DNA of 64,000 bases from an uncultured Lacinutrix sp. (GCF_947500325.1 NZ_CANMRQ010000003.1:62001-126000), one strand, 5' to 3'. Shown: positions 1 through 9,480, numbered from the stretch's first letter. A program made the numbers and translations. The notes: a model not told the origin generated them from the sequence alone.

Positions 1-1
1 T

Positions 2-286
2 AATGAAAACTTAATTGCTGTTAAAACTTGGTTAGATCAATATGGTGATTTATTTGAATATACTGAACCAAAAGCTGGAGGAATGCTCTTTATAAAATAT
101 AATTTAGACATAAACTCTACTGAATTAGCAGAATGGTTAAGAACAGAAAAAAGTGTGTTTATCTTGGCAGGAGATTGTTATGGTATGGATTACCATTTTA
201 GAATTGGCATTGGAGAACGTAAAACATACATATTAGAAGGTTTAGAACGCGTAAAACAGGCGTTAAAAGAACGGTTTAATTTGTAA
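2..286 (+). CDS. C-terminal fragment of a PLP-dependent aminotransferase (class I/II)
   Basis: The open frame runs in from the left edge with no start codon and ends at 286, leaving about 94 residues. The visible part resembles the small C-terminal domain of fold-type I aminotransferases. It has a GGMLFIKY strand, then a stretch reading FILAGDCYGMDYHFRIGIGE, which matches the usual substrate-carboxylate arginine region (R in FRIGIG), and a final amphipathic helix. The large PLP domain lies outside the window, so substrate specificity cannot be judged. The family call is moderately secure; anything finer would be a guess. Confidence 0.6.
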   Translation, partial: NENLIAVKTWLDQYGDLFEYTEPKAGGMLFIKYNLDINSTELAEWLRTEKSVFILAGDCYGMDYHFRIGIGERKTYILEGLERVKQALKERFNL

Positions 287-341
287 TTTATACATGTAAT
301 TTACTATCTCAATAACAATTACCTTTTTATTCTGAAAATAG

Positions 342-370
342 CATCACGTAATTTTTAATATTATGTGATG
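342..370. repeat. imperfect hairpin in the intergenic region
   Basis: CATCACGTAAT (342-352) pairs with ATTATGTGATG (360-370) with one G-T wobble around a 7-nt loop. No T tract follows, so it is not a clear terminator. It lies 56 nt past the aminotransferase stop and could protect the 3' end of that mRNA. Confidence 0.4.
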
Positions 371-481
371 ATTAGGGATTAACCTTTTAATTTTATCGCA
401 TTAGTTATTAGCTTTTTTATTATTAATATTAGATAACTTAGCCAATAAAAAAGCGGCTATAGTCATAACTAAACCTCTTAA

Positions 482-652
482 TAAGACATCAACATAACTC
501 CAACTAAAATTAATGTAAGAGTGCGCTTTCACCGTTCTAAAGAAAAGCTAAAGAATATACTTTATAAAATATCTAATGATAAAGACATTTTTGAGTTTGG
601 ACTTGGTAGTTGTGACAGAGTAACTGAAACTGTTATGAAGCAGATAAAATAA
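482..652 (+). pseudogene. possible remnant of a coding region (about 55 codons, unrecognised)
   Basis: Between the stop at 482-484 and the stop at 650-652 the frame stays open and reads like real protein. It is rich in K, R, I and V and ends in FGLGSCDRVTETVMKQIK. The only candidate start is GTG at 521, which would give 43 residues with no upstream ribosome site. It could be the tail of a decayed gene or an unusually small gene. I do not recognise the family. The rest of the 287-665 gap holds only the hairpin at 342-370 and AT-rich sequence. Confidence 0.3.
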
Positions 653-665
653 CTTATCTTATAGA

Positions 666-1148
666 TTAATAAAAATTATATAATCTGGCCATACTTCTTC
701 TTCTCTTTCTCTCTCTTCTTAACGCTCGTCGTTTTTCTCTTTTTAACTTTCTTGCAGCTACTTTTTCCTCTGACGGTATAAAAATAGAAGCTACATATGT
801 AACTCCATTTACAATGGCAATGCTTAAATAATGTGGTATCGCAAAAAAACCTTCAAAAATATCACCAAAAGTATTACCATACTTATCTGTACAAGCTTGT
901 CCTATATATGATTTTTTCCACCAATGTCTTGTTGCTTTGCCTGCTATACCATCTTGAGCAACTTCTACTCCTGTTATATAAACACATTTTAAATGATGCC
1001 AAGGTGTGCATTTATTCACCTGTTTTATGCCTCGATTAAATGTATTAATCGTATCATTTTTCGCAATATTAACTAAAGGTTTTTGTCCAAATACTGAAAC
1101 AGTATTTAAAACATAAATCATAATTGAATATAGTATTATTCGTTTCAC
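666..1148 (-). CDS. hypothetical secreted protein with a basic tail
   Basis: This is a 160-residue protein starting at GTG (1146-1148). Residues 1-21 form a Sec signal peptide ending VSVFGQ. The mature part has four cysteines and several tryptophans and histidines (a PWHHLKC segment and a WWKKSYIGQAC segment). It ends with about 25 residues very rich in Lys and Arg. No known domain is recognised. Signal plus short cysteine-containing body plus cationic tail suggests a periplasmic or outer-surface protein that might touch anionic lipids or nucleic acid, but this is only inference. It is transcribed away from the plus-strand Lacal_2735 gene at 1246. Confidence 0.55.
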   Translation of the reverse strand: MKRIILYSIMIYVLNTVSVFGQKPLVNIAKNDTINTFNRGIKQVNKCTPWHHLKCVYITGVEVAQDGIAGKATRHWWKKSYIGQACTDKYGNTFGDIFEGFFAIPHYLSIAIVNGVTYVASIFIPSEEKVAARKLKREKRRALRRERKRRRSMARLYNFY

Positions 1149-1245
1149 AGGTTATCTCTTTGGTCTTAGTATAGTTAAAAGACTTACAATTAACAAAACC
1201 TTAAATAAATTATTCCTTATTCTAATATAATTTTGTAAAAAAAAG

Positions 1246-1419
1246 ATGATGTTTGGATTATTTAAAACAAAAAGTAAACTTGATAAGCTACATGAAGAGT
1301 ATAAAAAACTCTTAGAAGAATCATATAAACTGTCTACAAAAAATAGAACAGAAAGCGATATAAAGCAAGCTGAAGCTCAAGCAATTTTAGATCAAATAGA
1401 AGTTTTACAGCAAAGTTAA
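1246..1419 (+). CDS. Lacal_2735 family small protein
   Basis: The 57-residue protein starts MMFGLFKTKSKLDKLHEEYK and continues with KLLEESYKLSTKNRTESD. This is the pattern of the short Lacal_2735 family common in Flavobacteriia: an MFGLFK N-terminus and a charged amphipathic helix with a KLST-NR motif in the middle. Its function is unknown. The all-helical composition suggests a small coiled-coil protein. It ends 29 nt before the start of the SDR reductase gene at 1449, but that gene has its own -7 box in the gap. Confidence 0.75.
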   Translation: MMFGLFKTKSKLDKLHEEYKKLLEESYKLSTKNRTESDIKQAEAQAILDQIEVLQQS

Positions 1420-1422
1420 TTG

Positions 1423-1430
1423 TAACTTTG
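1423..1430 (+). promoter_or_regulatory. TAnnTTTG -7 box for the SDR reductase gene
   Basis: TAACTTTG matches the Bacteroidota housekeeping -7 consensus and lies 18 nt upstream of the ATG at 1449. The leader would be only about 15 nt. No convincing -33 TTG is present. Confidence 0.5.
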
Positions 1431-1448
1431 TCAAACAAAACTTAAACT

Positions 1449-2564
1449 ATGAATTGTTTACTTACTGGTGGTACTGGAATTGTAGGAAGTCACATTATAT
1501 TCGACTGGCTCAAAAAAGCTTTTATAGATAAAACAGTAAACCATTTGTTTGTACTCATTCGTGATAATGAAACAACGGCTCAAGAGCGTTTATTGTCTAT
1601 TTTAAAAGCGCCTTCACGTCCAGAATACCTTAATGCCTTTAGTATTGAAGATTGCCTAAAAAAAATCACGGTAATTACTGGAGATTTAATATCTGTTAGT
1701 AAAACAATTTTAAATAAGTATGACTTTGATACTGTTATACATTGTGCTGGTTCTACAAACCTATCTAATGCTAATAAAACAGAAGATAAAGTACAAGAAC
1801 AAAACGTAAAAGCAACTAAACAGTTATTAACTAATCTTCCTAAGCAAGTTAATCGATTTTTATATATAAGCACAGCTTATTCATTTGGAATTCAAGAACA
1901 TAAAGTAAAAGACACTATTGCAGAATATGATGTATCGTCTTTTAGAAACCCTTATGAGAAATCTAAATTTGAAGCTGAACAATTTGTAAAGAAAACATGC
2001 GAGAATCTTAATATTTCTGCTCAAATATTAAGACCTAGTATTATTTGTGGACGTTTAATTGATGCGCCTTTTTATGAAACACCAAAGTTTGATGTTTTTT
2101 ATTCTTGGCCTATATTCTTAGACAAATATGCTAAGAAATTTAAAGATGTTTTTAGAATTTGGATTGATAAGGATAGTGGACTTAATATAGTACCTGTAGA
2201 TTTTGTATCGAAAGCAATTTTATATGCTGCTGAACATCCAGAAATTAAAGAACTTAATATTGTAAATCCAAAACAAATACTTCATAAAGAATATGTAGGC
2301 AATGTTTTAGAATCTTTTGCAATTAAGGATTATCAATACATTACTAAAAAACCAAGTAATTTAAATTCTTTCGAACAATTGTACTATAAGACTATTGGCT
2401 CTGTTTTTGAAAAATACGTCTCAATTCCAGATTTACAATTTGATGCACAGTTAATACTAAAATTAATTAATCAATTAAAATTAGATACCACTTTAGGTGT
2501 ACATGACAATTTTATGAACTTGATAAATTTTTCGGTAGAGAAAAAATTTAGAAAGAGTTATTAA
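1449..2564 (+). CDS. SDR-family NAD(P)-dependent reductase (fatty acyl-CoA reductase-like, NAD_binding_4)
   Basis: This 371-residue protein has an extended SDR fold. The N-terminal TGGTGIVGSHI motif (residues 6-16) is the GxxGxxG Rossmann loop, and a VIHCAGSTN strand and an NVKAT segment follow. The catalytic pair is YEKSK, the YxxxK motif, about 50 residues further on. The layout matches the male-sterility/NAD_binding_4 group, which reduces acyl-thioesters, although 3-beta-HSD or thioester-reductase-like roles are also possible. Its stop codon interlocks with that of the convergent hydrolase gene (2561-2564). The substrate is unknown. Confidence 0.75.
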   Translation: MNCLLTGGTGIVGSHIIFDWLKKAFIDKTVNHLFVLIRDNETTAQERLLSILKAPSRPEYLNAFSIEDCLKKITVITGDLISVSKTILNKYDFDTVIHCAGSTNLSNANKTEDKVQEQNVKATKQLLTNLPKQVNRFLYISTAYSFGIQEHKVKDTIAEYDVSSFRNPYEKSKFEAEQFVKKTCENLNISAQILRPSIICGRLIDAPFYETPKFDVFYSWPIFLDKYAKKFKDVFRIWIDKDSGLNIVPVDFVSKAILYAAEHPEIKELNIVNPKQILHKEYVGNVLESFAIKDYQYITKKPSNLNSFEQLYYKTIGSVFEKYVSIPDLQFDAQLILKLINQLKLDTTLGVHDNFMNLINFSVEKKFRKSY

Positions 2565-3343
2565 GTAATTGCTTTAATAAACTTTATAGTTTCTGTATTA
2601 AATAAATCTGGCTGCTCTACATTAACAACATGACCGCAATTTTTGACTACAAATAGCTTAGATTCTATGTGTTTAGAAACAATGCTTTTTATAGATGGCA
2701 AAAATAAATGATCTTGTTCTCCCATAACATATAACGTAGGTATTTTAATGTCTTTAGCTCTAAAAAAACGTAACAACGGATTAATTTCAGATGTTAATTT
2801 AAACCAACGAACAAACTCCTTTTGATATAATTTCTTAGCCTCATTTACAAACAATAATCGTGACTTTTTATGGTTTTTCTTTGGCATTATAACAAATGCA
2901 AAAAACTTATATAATAGCATATATGGCACCACAGATTTAAAAATAACACCCAATTTCATTAATACTTGCGATCTAAAATTAAGTTTCATAATGGCACCAC
3001 CCATAATCATACTTTTTACTCTATTGGAATGTTTTTCTGCTAAGTTTCTAATTAGAATAGTACCCAAAGAAATACCAACAAAATGTGATTTTTCTATCTT
3101 TAAATGATTAATGACTTCTAAAATATCATTAGTAATCGAATCGAAAGTATATTTTGAATTAAAAGCATCTTTAAGAGCGGGTTTACTATTACCATGACCA
3201 CGCAAATCTAATACTAAGACATTAAATTGCGATCCAAAACTACGTATTTGTTTATACCAAATAGATGAACTTCCTCCTGCTCCATGAACAAAAGTAACCC
3301 ATTCTGTAGCTGTTTTATGTATATATGTTGTATAGTTTAACAC
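2561..3343 (-). CDS. alpha/beta hydrolase
   Basis: This is a 260-residue alpha/beta hydrolase starting at GTG. The oxyanion HGAGG loop is at residues 20-24. The LRGHGNS motif follows strand 4, the nucleophile elbow is GISLG (Ser), the acid is probably Asp in MGEQDHLF, and the catalytic His is in NCGHVVNVEQP near the C-terminus. It looks like a soluble carboxylesterase, lactonase or haloperoxidase-like enzyme. The substrate cannot be read from sequence. No operon partner is visible: the upstream kinase gene ends 57 nt away on the same strand and the downstream neighbour is convergent. Confidence 0.8.
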   Translation of the reverse strand: MLNYTTYIHKTATEWVTFVHGAGGSSSIWYKQIRSFGSQFNVLVLDLRGHGNSKPALKDAFNSKYTFDSITNDILEVINHLKIEKSHFVGISLGTILIRNLAEKHSNRVKSMIMGGAIMKLNFRSQVLMKLGVIFKSVVPYMLLYKFFAFVIMPKKNHKKSRLLFVNEAKKLYQKEFVRWFKLTSEINPLLRFFRAKDIKIPTLYVMGEQDHLFLPSIKSIVSKHIESKLFVVKNCGHVVNVEQPDLFNTETIKFIKAIT

Positions 3344-3399
3344 TATTTATTTTTTTAACGAAATTACTATATTATAATCATAAACTAACTAAGAAAACG

Positions 3400-6300
3400 T
3401 TAAACTGGAAATTGAAAAGTAATTGTAGTGCCTTTTCCAATTTTGCTATTTACATTAATTGCCCCATTAAGCTCTTCAGACAGTTCTTTACATAGTATTA
3501 ATCCTAATCCTGTACCTAATTCTCCAGATGTTCCTTCCTTCCATAAAACTGTATTATTAGAAAACAATGTTTTTTGTTGACTTTCATCCATACCAACACC
3601 AGAATCTATTACAGATATACTATACATTCCATTACTTATTTTATTTTCAACCTTAATTTCTCCATTTTCAGGTGTAAATTTAATAGCATTATATATTAGG
3701 TTTCTTAAGATAAATCTAATAATATTTTCATCATTTTTTAATTGACAATTATTATTAATCGCATTAACTAATTTAAGGTTTTTCTTTGCTGCTTTAGATT
3801 CAAATAAACTATATAATTCATCAACTATATTATTCAATGCAACATCTGCTTTCCCTATATTAACATTAGTTATTTGGTATTTAGCCCAAACCAATAAGTT
3901 ATCTAATAATGCTTGTACTTTGCTTAATTCTTTTTGTATTAATCCAGTATACTCAGACATTTCATCTTCTGTAATCGCTTCATTTGTGTCTTCAAAAATC
4001 ACCAATAAAGTTCCTAAATTTAATAAAGGAGATTTCATATCATGAGATACTATCGATAGAATTCTGTCTTTTAATTCATTTAGATCCTTTAATTTTTCAT
4101 TAGCTTCTATAGTTTTTTCGTTGGCCTCTGCTAATGCAATATTTTTTGTTTTAATTATTTTTGTACGTGCTTCTACTTTATGTTCTAATTCAATATTTCT
4201 TTTCTTAGCTGTATTTAATTTTATTTTATAGTAACTAAAAACGGAAAGTAGTATAAATAATAAAGTTCCAGCTCTAAAATACCAACTCATATACCATGGT
4301 CCTGTTACTTTAAATTTAAAACTCGAGTAATTATTATTCCATATAGCATTACTATTAGTAGATTTTATTCTTAACTCATAATTTTTAGGTTGTAAATTGG
4401 TGAATTCTAAATACCTAATTTCACCCATTTCTCGCCATTGATTATCTTGACCAACTAATTGGTAAGCATATTTAATATTGCTAACATTATTTGCATTAAT
4501 AACAGCGTAGTTTAGTAATAATCTATTTTTATATGGTACAATGACACTTTTAGAATTAAGATTATATATACTATCTTCTACCTTTATACGTGTAATTACA
4601 ACCTTAGGAAAGGTACTCTCTTTTTTTATATCCTTAGGATTAAAAAACGTGACCCCATTTTTACCTCCAAAATACATGGTACCATCATTAGTTTGTGTAT
4701 AGGCTTCTAGATTATAGTCATCACTTGCTAAACCATCTGCTGTGGTATAATTTTGAAACGTTTTATTTTTTGGATTAAATTGAGATATACCATTATTAGA
4801 ACTAATCCAATAATTATTTTTATAATCCTTAAGCATTCCCATTGTAGAATTATTTGAAAGTCCATCTTTTTCTGTATAGTTTTCAAACTTATCTGTCTTA
4901 TAAAAAAACTTATTTATGCCGCCTCCAAGTGTTGTTACCCAATAAAAACTACTATCTGGTTCTTTGTATATATGTAAAGGCTTATGATTATTTAAGCTAA
5001 AAGACTTCTTAGTGTCAGGAAGAAACCGTTTAAATGTTTTTGTATTTTTATCATAGGAATTTATGCCACCACCATAAGTACAAATCCAAATAAGACCATC
5101 TTCTCCCTGAAAAAAAGAGGTTATATGGTCGTCACTAATAGAATTTATATTGTCTTTTTCATGAACAATAGATATAAAATCATCGGTTTCTGGCCTGTAA
5201 ATATTAATTCCACCACCATAAGTACCAATCCATAGTTTTCCATCTTCATCTTCAAACAAAGCTGTTATAATATTATGATTAATACTATTAATGGTATTAG
5301 AATTAGGTAAGTAACGTCTAAACGTTTCTGTTGTTTTGTCAAATTTATTTAATCCGCCACCCCAAGTACCAACCCAAAGTGTATTATTACTGTCTTCAAA
5401 AATAATACGAACCCAATCATGGCTTATTGACGATGAATTATTCTCATTATGTCTATAGTGTTTAAAACGTTTTGTTTTAGGATTATACTTATTTAAACCA
5501 CCGCCAAAAGTTCCCATCCATAATATTTGATCCTTTGTTTTGTATATACAATAGACATTATTGTTACTTAATGTATTATCATCTTTTACATTATTTTTAA
5601 TTGCATAAAAAGGAGTTGTAATTAATTTATTAAAACCTTTAGTGTATAAACCAACATAAAGTTCATTACTATTTCCAAAAAAGAGGCTACTCACATCATT
5701 GTCAAATAATGAGTTAGAATCAAATGGATTCGTTTTGTAATGAAAAAAAACAGCGCTCGTTTTTGAATAATACGCTAAACCTTCAGTAGCACTACCTATC
5801 CATATTCTTCCATTCTTATCTTCTGCAATTGTTTTTATTTTATTTCCAGAATCATACAAGTATTTTTCTTTATTATTCTTAAAGTTTATCGTCGTTTTAG
5901 ATTTTGTATTATAAAGTAGTAAGCCATCTGTATCGGTACCAAGCCAAATATATCCTTTAGTATCACAAAGTAAACTCCATATTGTTTCACTTGGTATGAT
6001 ATTAGATTGTAATAAACTGTTGGAATTTAATCGATTACTATCTATAACGAAAACACCTAAATTCTCTGTAGCAATCCATAAGTTTTTCGTATTGTCCTCA
6101 GAAATCGCGCTTATTTTTGCGTTTTTTGGAATTAAGTCTACATTAGAAAAAGTTTTTGTTTCTTCATTAAATAAAAACAATCCTTCGCCTTCTGTACCAA
6201 CATAAAAACGTTTATTTGAATCTTCAAAAAGAGCTTTTATAGAAAGTGTTCCTAAAGATGCTGTTGTTTCTCTAATAAAATAATTCTTAAAATTATCTTG

Positions 6301-6606
6301 TTCTCTATTATATTTACTTAATCCTGCTTTAGTACCAAACCATAATGTTTTGTCTTTACGTTCATAAATAGACCAAACGGAATTATCTGGTATAGAATTA
6401 ATATTATCAAAATCATTTATATAAGATGTAAATTCATAACCATCAAATCTATTAATACCACCAAAATTTGCAATCCAGAGATAATTCTCCGAGTCTTGGA
6501 AAATAAAGTTAACACTACTCTGGTTTAGCCCATCTTGCTTACCATAATGAATAAATTTTTGAGATAATTGTTGCCCTGTTACTTTAATACTAAGTAACAG
6601 AAACAA
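3400..6606 (-). CDS. two-component regulator propeller sensor histidine kinase
   Basis: The protein has about 1068 residues. Its order is a hydrophobic signal region, some fourteen propeller blades (repeated DSN.LWIGT-GGGLN units, residues about 20-680), a Y_Y_Y domain (about 700-765), one transmembrane helix (about 780-800), a coiled linker, HisKA with the phospho-acceptor His in SHDMKSPLL (about residue 855) and HATPase_c (N box NLIYNAIKF near 973, then GVGMDE and GTGLGLI). It has no receiver or AraC domain, unlike the hybrid kinases that control glycan loci, and no response regulator lies beside it. Start: TTG at 6604-6606. An ATG at 6637-6639 is in frame but is followed four codons later by TAA, so the signal peptide start looks damaged or non-canonical. 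Confidence 0.85.
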   Translation of the reverse strand: MFLLLSIKVTGQQLSQKFIHYGKQDGLNQSSVNFIFQDSENYLWIANFGGINRFDGYEFTSYINDFDNINSIPDNSVWSIYERKDKTLWFGTKAGLSKYNREQDNFKNYFIRETTASLGTLSIKALFEDSNKRFYVGTEGEGLFLFNEETKTFSNVDLIPKNAKISAISEDNTKNLWIATENLGVFVIDSNRLNSNSLLQSNIIPSETIWSLLCDTKGYIWLGTDTDGLLLYNTKSKTTINFKNNKEKYLYDSGNKIKTIAEDKNGRIWIGSATEGLAYYSKTSAVFFHYKTNPFDSNSLFDNDVSSLFFGNSNELYVGLYTKGFNKLITTPFYAIKNNVKDDNTLSNNNVYCIYKTKDQILWMGTFGGGLNKYNPKTKRFKHYRHNENNSSSISHDWVRIIFEDSNNTLWVGTWGGGLNKFDKTTETFRRYLPNSNTINSINHNIITALFEDEDGKLWIGTYGGGINIYRPETDDFISIVHEKDNINSISDDHITSFFQGEDGLIWICTYGGGINSYDKNTKTFKRFLPDTKKSFSLNNHKPLHIYKEPDSSFYWVTTLGGGINKFFYKTDKFENYTEKDGLSNNSTMGMLKDYKNNYWISSNNGISQFNPKNKTFQNYTTADGLASDDYNLEAYTQTNDGTMYFGGKNGVTFFNPKDIKKESTFPKVVITRIKVEDSIYNLNSKSVIVPYKNRLLLNYAVINANNVSNIKYAYQLVGQDNQWREMGEIRYLEFTNLQPKNYELRIKSTNSNAIWNNNYSSFKFKVTGPWYMSWYFRAGTLLFILLSVFSYYKIKLNTAKKRNIELEHKVEARTKIIKTKNIALAEANEKTIEANEKLKDLNELKDRILSIVSHDMKSPLLNLGTLLVIFEDTNEAITEDEMSEYTGLIQKELSKVQALLDNLLVWAKYQITNVNIGKADVALNNIVDELYSLFESKAAKKNLKLVNAINNNCQLKNDENIIRFILRNLIYNAIKFTPENGEIKVENKISNGMYSISVIDSGVGMDESQQKTLFSNNTVLWKEGTSGELGTGLGLILCKELSEELNGAINVNSKIGKGTTITFQFPV

Positions 6607-6693
6607 ACCAATATAAGAGTGGTTTTAATGTATTAACATGTTTTGAAAAGGCTATCAATCTATATACAATTTACAATTTGTAAGAGACTTATA

Positions 6694-7833
6694 CTATAAA
6701 AATTCTTTTAATACTTCAATAACATAATCTATTTCTTCTTTCGTATTATACTTACTAAATGAAAATCGTATTGAAGGTTTTTTCATATTCTCTTCACTTA
6801 AAATTTCTGCTAAAACATGTGAGCCTTTTGTACTTCCGCTTTGACATGCACTTCCTTTAGAACAAGCGATACCTTTTAAATCTAATTGAAATAATAAAAT
6901 AGATGCTTTTTCTGGAGCAACAGGAAGACAAACGCTTAACACAGTATAACTACTTTTTTCTAAATCTGCACTACTGCCATTATAAGATACTCCTGGAAAA
7001 GTTTCTGATAATGATTTTATAAAATACTTTTTTAATTCTTTTATGTATGTGCTTTCTGTTTCTAAATTATCGAAAGATTGTTTTAATGCTTCTTCTAAAC
7101 CTACAATATTATGAATAGATTCTGTTCCTGCTCTATAACCACGTTCTTGTTCACCTCCATAAATTAATGGTTTTAGTCCTGAATTTTTTCTAATAAAAGA
7201 AAAACCAATTCCTTTTGGCCCATGAAATTTATGAGCACTTACTGCCATAAAATCAATATTTATATCCTGAAGATCAATTTCATAATGACCAAAAGATTGT
7301 ACAGTATCGCTATGAAATAAGCTTTTGTTTGCCTTACATAAGTCACCTACTCTTTTAATATCTAAAAGGTTTCCTATTTCGTTATTTACATGCATTAAAC
7401 TAACTAACTTCTTTTCAGGAGTCGATAATAAGTCTTCTAGATGTGTATAATTTACATGTCCTTCACTATCTAAATCTACATATTCAACAATAACATTATA
7501 TTCTTTTTCTAATTGTTCTACCGTATGTAGCACTGCATGGTGTTCAATACGTGACGTTATTATTTTTTTTACACCTAAATCTCTTACTGCACTTCTAAGT
7601 GCTAAATTATCTGCTTCGGTACCTCCAGATGTAAAAACGATTTCCCCAGATGAAACGTTTAAATATTTGGCAACTGTTTTTCTTGTATTTTCAATTAGCG
7701 ATTTAGCAGATCGTCCAAAACTATGTGTAGATGAAGGATTACCATAATATTCTCTCATTACGTCTGTCATACGCGTAACAACTTCTTCTCTTAATTGTGT
7801 AGTCGCAGCACTATCAAAATATATAGACTTCAT
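6694..7833 (-). CDS. cysteine desulfurase (NifS/IscS family)
   Basis: This 379-residue PLP enzyme removes sulfur from L-cysteine as a persulfide for Fe-S cluster or tRNA thiolation work. The PLP Schiff-base Lys is in AVSAHKFHGPKG (K202), the ATTQ entry motif is at residues 10-13 and EHHA at 97-100. The catalytic Cys sits in GSACQSGSTKGS (C330). The QSGST variant and short active-site loop put it nearer the NifS-like group than housekeeping SufS. No Fe-S scaffold gene is adjacent. The gene stands alone, with the lipoprotein gene divergent. Confidence 0.88.
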   Translation of the reverse strand: MKSIYFDSAATTQLREEVVTRMTDVMREYYGNPSSTHSFGRSAKSLIENTRKTVAKYLNVSSGEIVFTSGGTEADNLALRSAVRDLGVKKIITSRIEHHAVLHTVEQLEKEYNVIVEYVDLDSEGHVNYTHLEDLLSTPEKKLVSLMHVNNEIGNLLDIKRVGDLCKANKSLFHSDTVQSFGHYEIDLQDINIDFMAVSAHKFHGPKGIGFSFIRKNSGLKPLIYGGEQERGYRAGTESIHNIVGLEEALKQSFDNLETESTYIKELKKYFIKSLSETFPGVSYNGSSADLEKSSYTVLSVCLPVAPEKASILLFQLDLKGIACSKGSACQSGSTKGSHVLAEILSEENMKKPSIRFSFSKYNTKEEIDYVIEVLKEFL

Positions 7834-7942
7834 TATTTATAAATATTAATCAAAAAGCCTATTATATCTGGCTTTAAGGCAGTAAAAATAAGTGAAATAA
7901 AATTAATTCCTTTAAGCTACGTTATCATTTATACAATTCTAT

Positions 7943-7950
7943 TATTTTTG
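7943..7950 (+). promoter_or_regulatory. TATTTTTG -7 box for the TSP3-like lipoprotein gene
   Basis: TATTTTTG lies 19 nt before the ATG at 7970. With transcription starting about 7954-7957, the in-frame ATG at 7952 would be upstream of the mRNA start, which supports 7970 as the true start. Confidence 0.5.
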
Positions 7951-7969
7951 CTTGAAAATATACTATTCT

Positions 7970-8920
7970 ATGAAAAACATTTTGTCCCTTTTTGTTATAG
8001 GTTTAATTCTATTTTCATGTAATGATGGTGATATTATTACAGAAGAACTTGAATTTGATGCAACATTTGATACTTGTGGAGAATTATTAGTATTTAATAC
8101 TAAAACCGATCCTAATGAGTCTTTATCACTAGAAATCAACTCTCCAGTTACAACATTAGAAAGTTTATTTTTAACAGAAGTTGATGCTACTAATCCGCTT
8201 TTAGTAAATCTAGTTAATGTAGAAGAAAGTATTACTATAGGTACTATTAATAGATTTAATTACAGAACTTATGATGCCAATCCAGCTAATATTTTTTGTA
8301 ACGATGTACCGGCTTCTGGTATAAATATTACCCAAGATTATACCGCAAGTGGCGGAACTGCTACTTTTACAATTAATTTAATTGAAGATGATAATGATGG
8401 TATTCCTGCAGAACTTGAAGATATTAATGGAGATGGGAATTTAGATAATGATGATACAGATGGTGATGGTTTACCTAATTATCTAGATGATGATGATGAT
8501 GGTGATAATGTAAAAACAATAACCGAGCAACCAAACTATACTGAAGCTGACGGATTATCACTAGCTCAAAACTCTGATGCTACCTTGGCAAATCCTGATA
8601 ACATACCAGATTATTTAGATCCTGATGATGATGGTGATGGTATTCTTACTATAAAGGAAGTAAGTGCTATTGATGATTTAAATCCTACAGATGATATTAC
8701 AGATAACAATATTGGTCCAGATTATTTAAATGAAATGATAACAACTTCTTTTGAGGTTGTTACATATTCTAGCCATACTATCTCTCAAACTTTCGAATTA
8801 CAATTAGTAATTACAGATTTATCATTACCTGTATTAAATCAAGATTTTTTAAATTTTGGACTACTTGAAAATGCAACAGGCATTAATCAATTTACAAGGG
8901 AAGTAACGCCTACATTCTAA
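7970..8920 (+). CDS. lipoprotein with Asp-rich TSP3-like calcium-binding repeats
   Basis: From ATG 7970 the protein has about 316 residues. A short lipoprotein signal (MKNILSLFVIGLILFSC) puts Cys17 at the lipid anchor. The middle carries acidic repeats of the DxDGDG type (DNDDTDGDG, YLDDDDDGD, LDPDDDGDG), typical of thrombospondin type 3-like calcium-binding segments in Bacteroidota surface proteins. The N-terminal half is beta-rich and unrecognised. An upstream ATG at 7952 would add six residues but lies before the predicted transcript start. It is probably surface or periplasmic; the role is unknown. Its stop interlocks with the convergent Smr gene. Confidence 0.7.
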   Translation: MKNILSLFVIGLILFSCNDGDIITEELEFDATFDTCGELLVFNTKTDPNESLSLEINSPVTTLESLFLTEVDATNPLLVNLVNVEESITIGTINRFNYRTYDANPANIFCNDVPASGINITQDYTASGGTATFTINLIEDDNDGIPAELEDINGDGNLDNDDTDGDGLPNYLDDDDDGDNVKTITEQPNYTEADGLSLAQNSDATLANPDNIPDYLDPDDDGDGILTIKEVSAIDDLNPTDDITDNNIGPDYLNEMITTSFEVVTYSSHTISQTFELQLVITDLSLPVLNQDFLNFGLLENATGINQFTREVTPTF

Positions 8921-9480
8921 CCGTTAGGTTTTATACTTTGTAGTATATAAACTTCTGTAGCGCCTTGTCCATATTTTCTATAATCGGCATCGTAGAATTT
9001 AACATTGTTATAGCGACCAAAAAGGTATTGCAATTCTAATTTTAATGTGCCTTCGCCTACTCCATGAATAAATACAATTTTTTGTATTTTCTTTTTCATA
9101 GCAAACTCTAGCTTATGCCTTGCTGTATCTAACTGTAATGTTTTTTTATCGTGACTACTCATACCGCGTTCAGACTTTACCAGCTGATGGATATGCAAAT
9201 CGACTTCCATTGTTGGTTGATAACGTTCTTTGGGTTTAATTTTTGGTTGCGTTCTACGTTTTTCAGATGTTTTTTCTGAAACAACTTGATTTATACTTTT
9301 ATTAGAAAAGGCTTCCCGTTTCAAGGTATTATCTTCTTTCTTTACTATTTCTGAAGTACTAAAATGCAATTCGAAACCATTTGTATCTTCTATAGTAATA
9401 ATATCACCAGAAACTTTAATAATTTCCCCTGATAAATCTTCATCTAATACAAAAACGATATCTCCAATTTTAAAACTCAT
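8917..9480 (-). CDS. Smr/MutS2 C-terminal domain protein (DUF2027-like)
   Basis: This 187-residue protein combines an N-terminal SH3-like beta-barrel (residues 1-50) with a C-terminal Smr domain (about 95-187). The Smr hallmarks are VDLHIHQL, then IVFIHGVGEGTLK (the HGxG motif) and a YRKYGQGATEVYI ending. Stand-alone Smr proteins bind or nick branched DNA or cleave RNA at stalled ribosomes. Which applies here cannot be told. It overlaps the upstream small membrane gene by 4 nt (ATGA), so the two are translationally coupled. Confidence 0.8.
   Translation of the reverse strand: MSFKIGDIVFVLDEDLSGEIIKVSGDIITIEDTNGFELHFSTSEIVKKEDNTLKREAFSNKSINQVVSEKTSEKRRTQPKIKPKERYQPTMEVDLHIHQLVKSERGMSSHDKKTLQLDTARHKLEFAMKKKIQKIVFIHGVGEGTLKLELQYLFGRYNNVKFYDADYRKYGQGATEVYILQSIKPNG

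Noticed and set aside
833-1039. Plus-strand ORF of 68 codons
   Set aside because: It lies wholly inside the minus-strand secreted protein gene and its composition is low-complexity Leu, Tyr and His, typical of an antisense frame.
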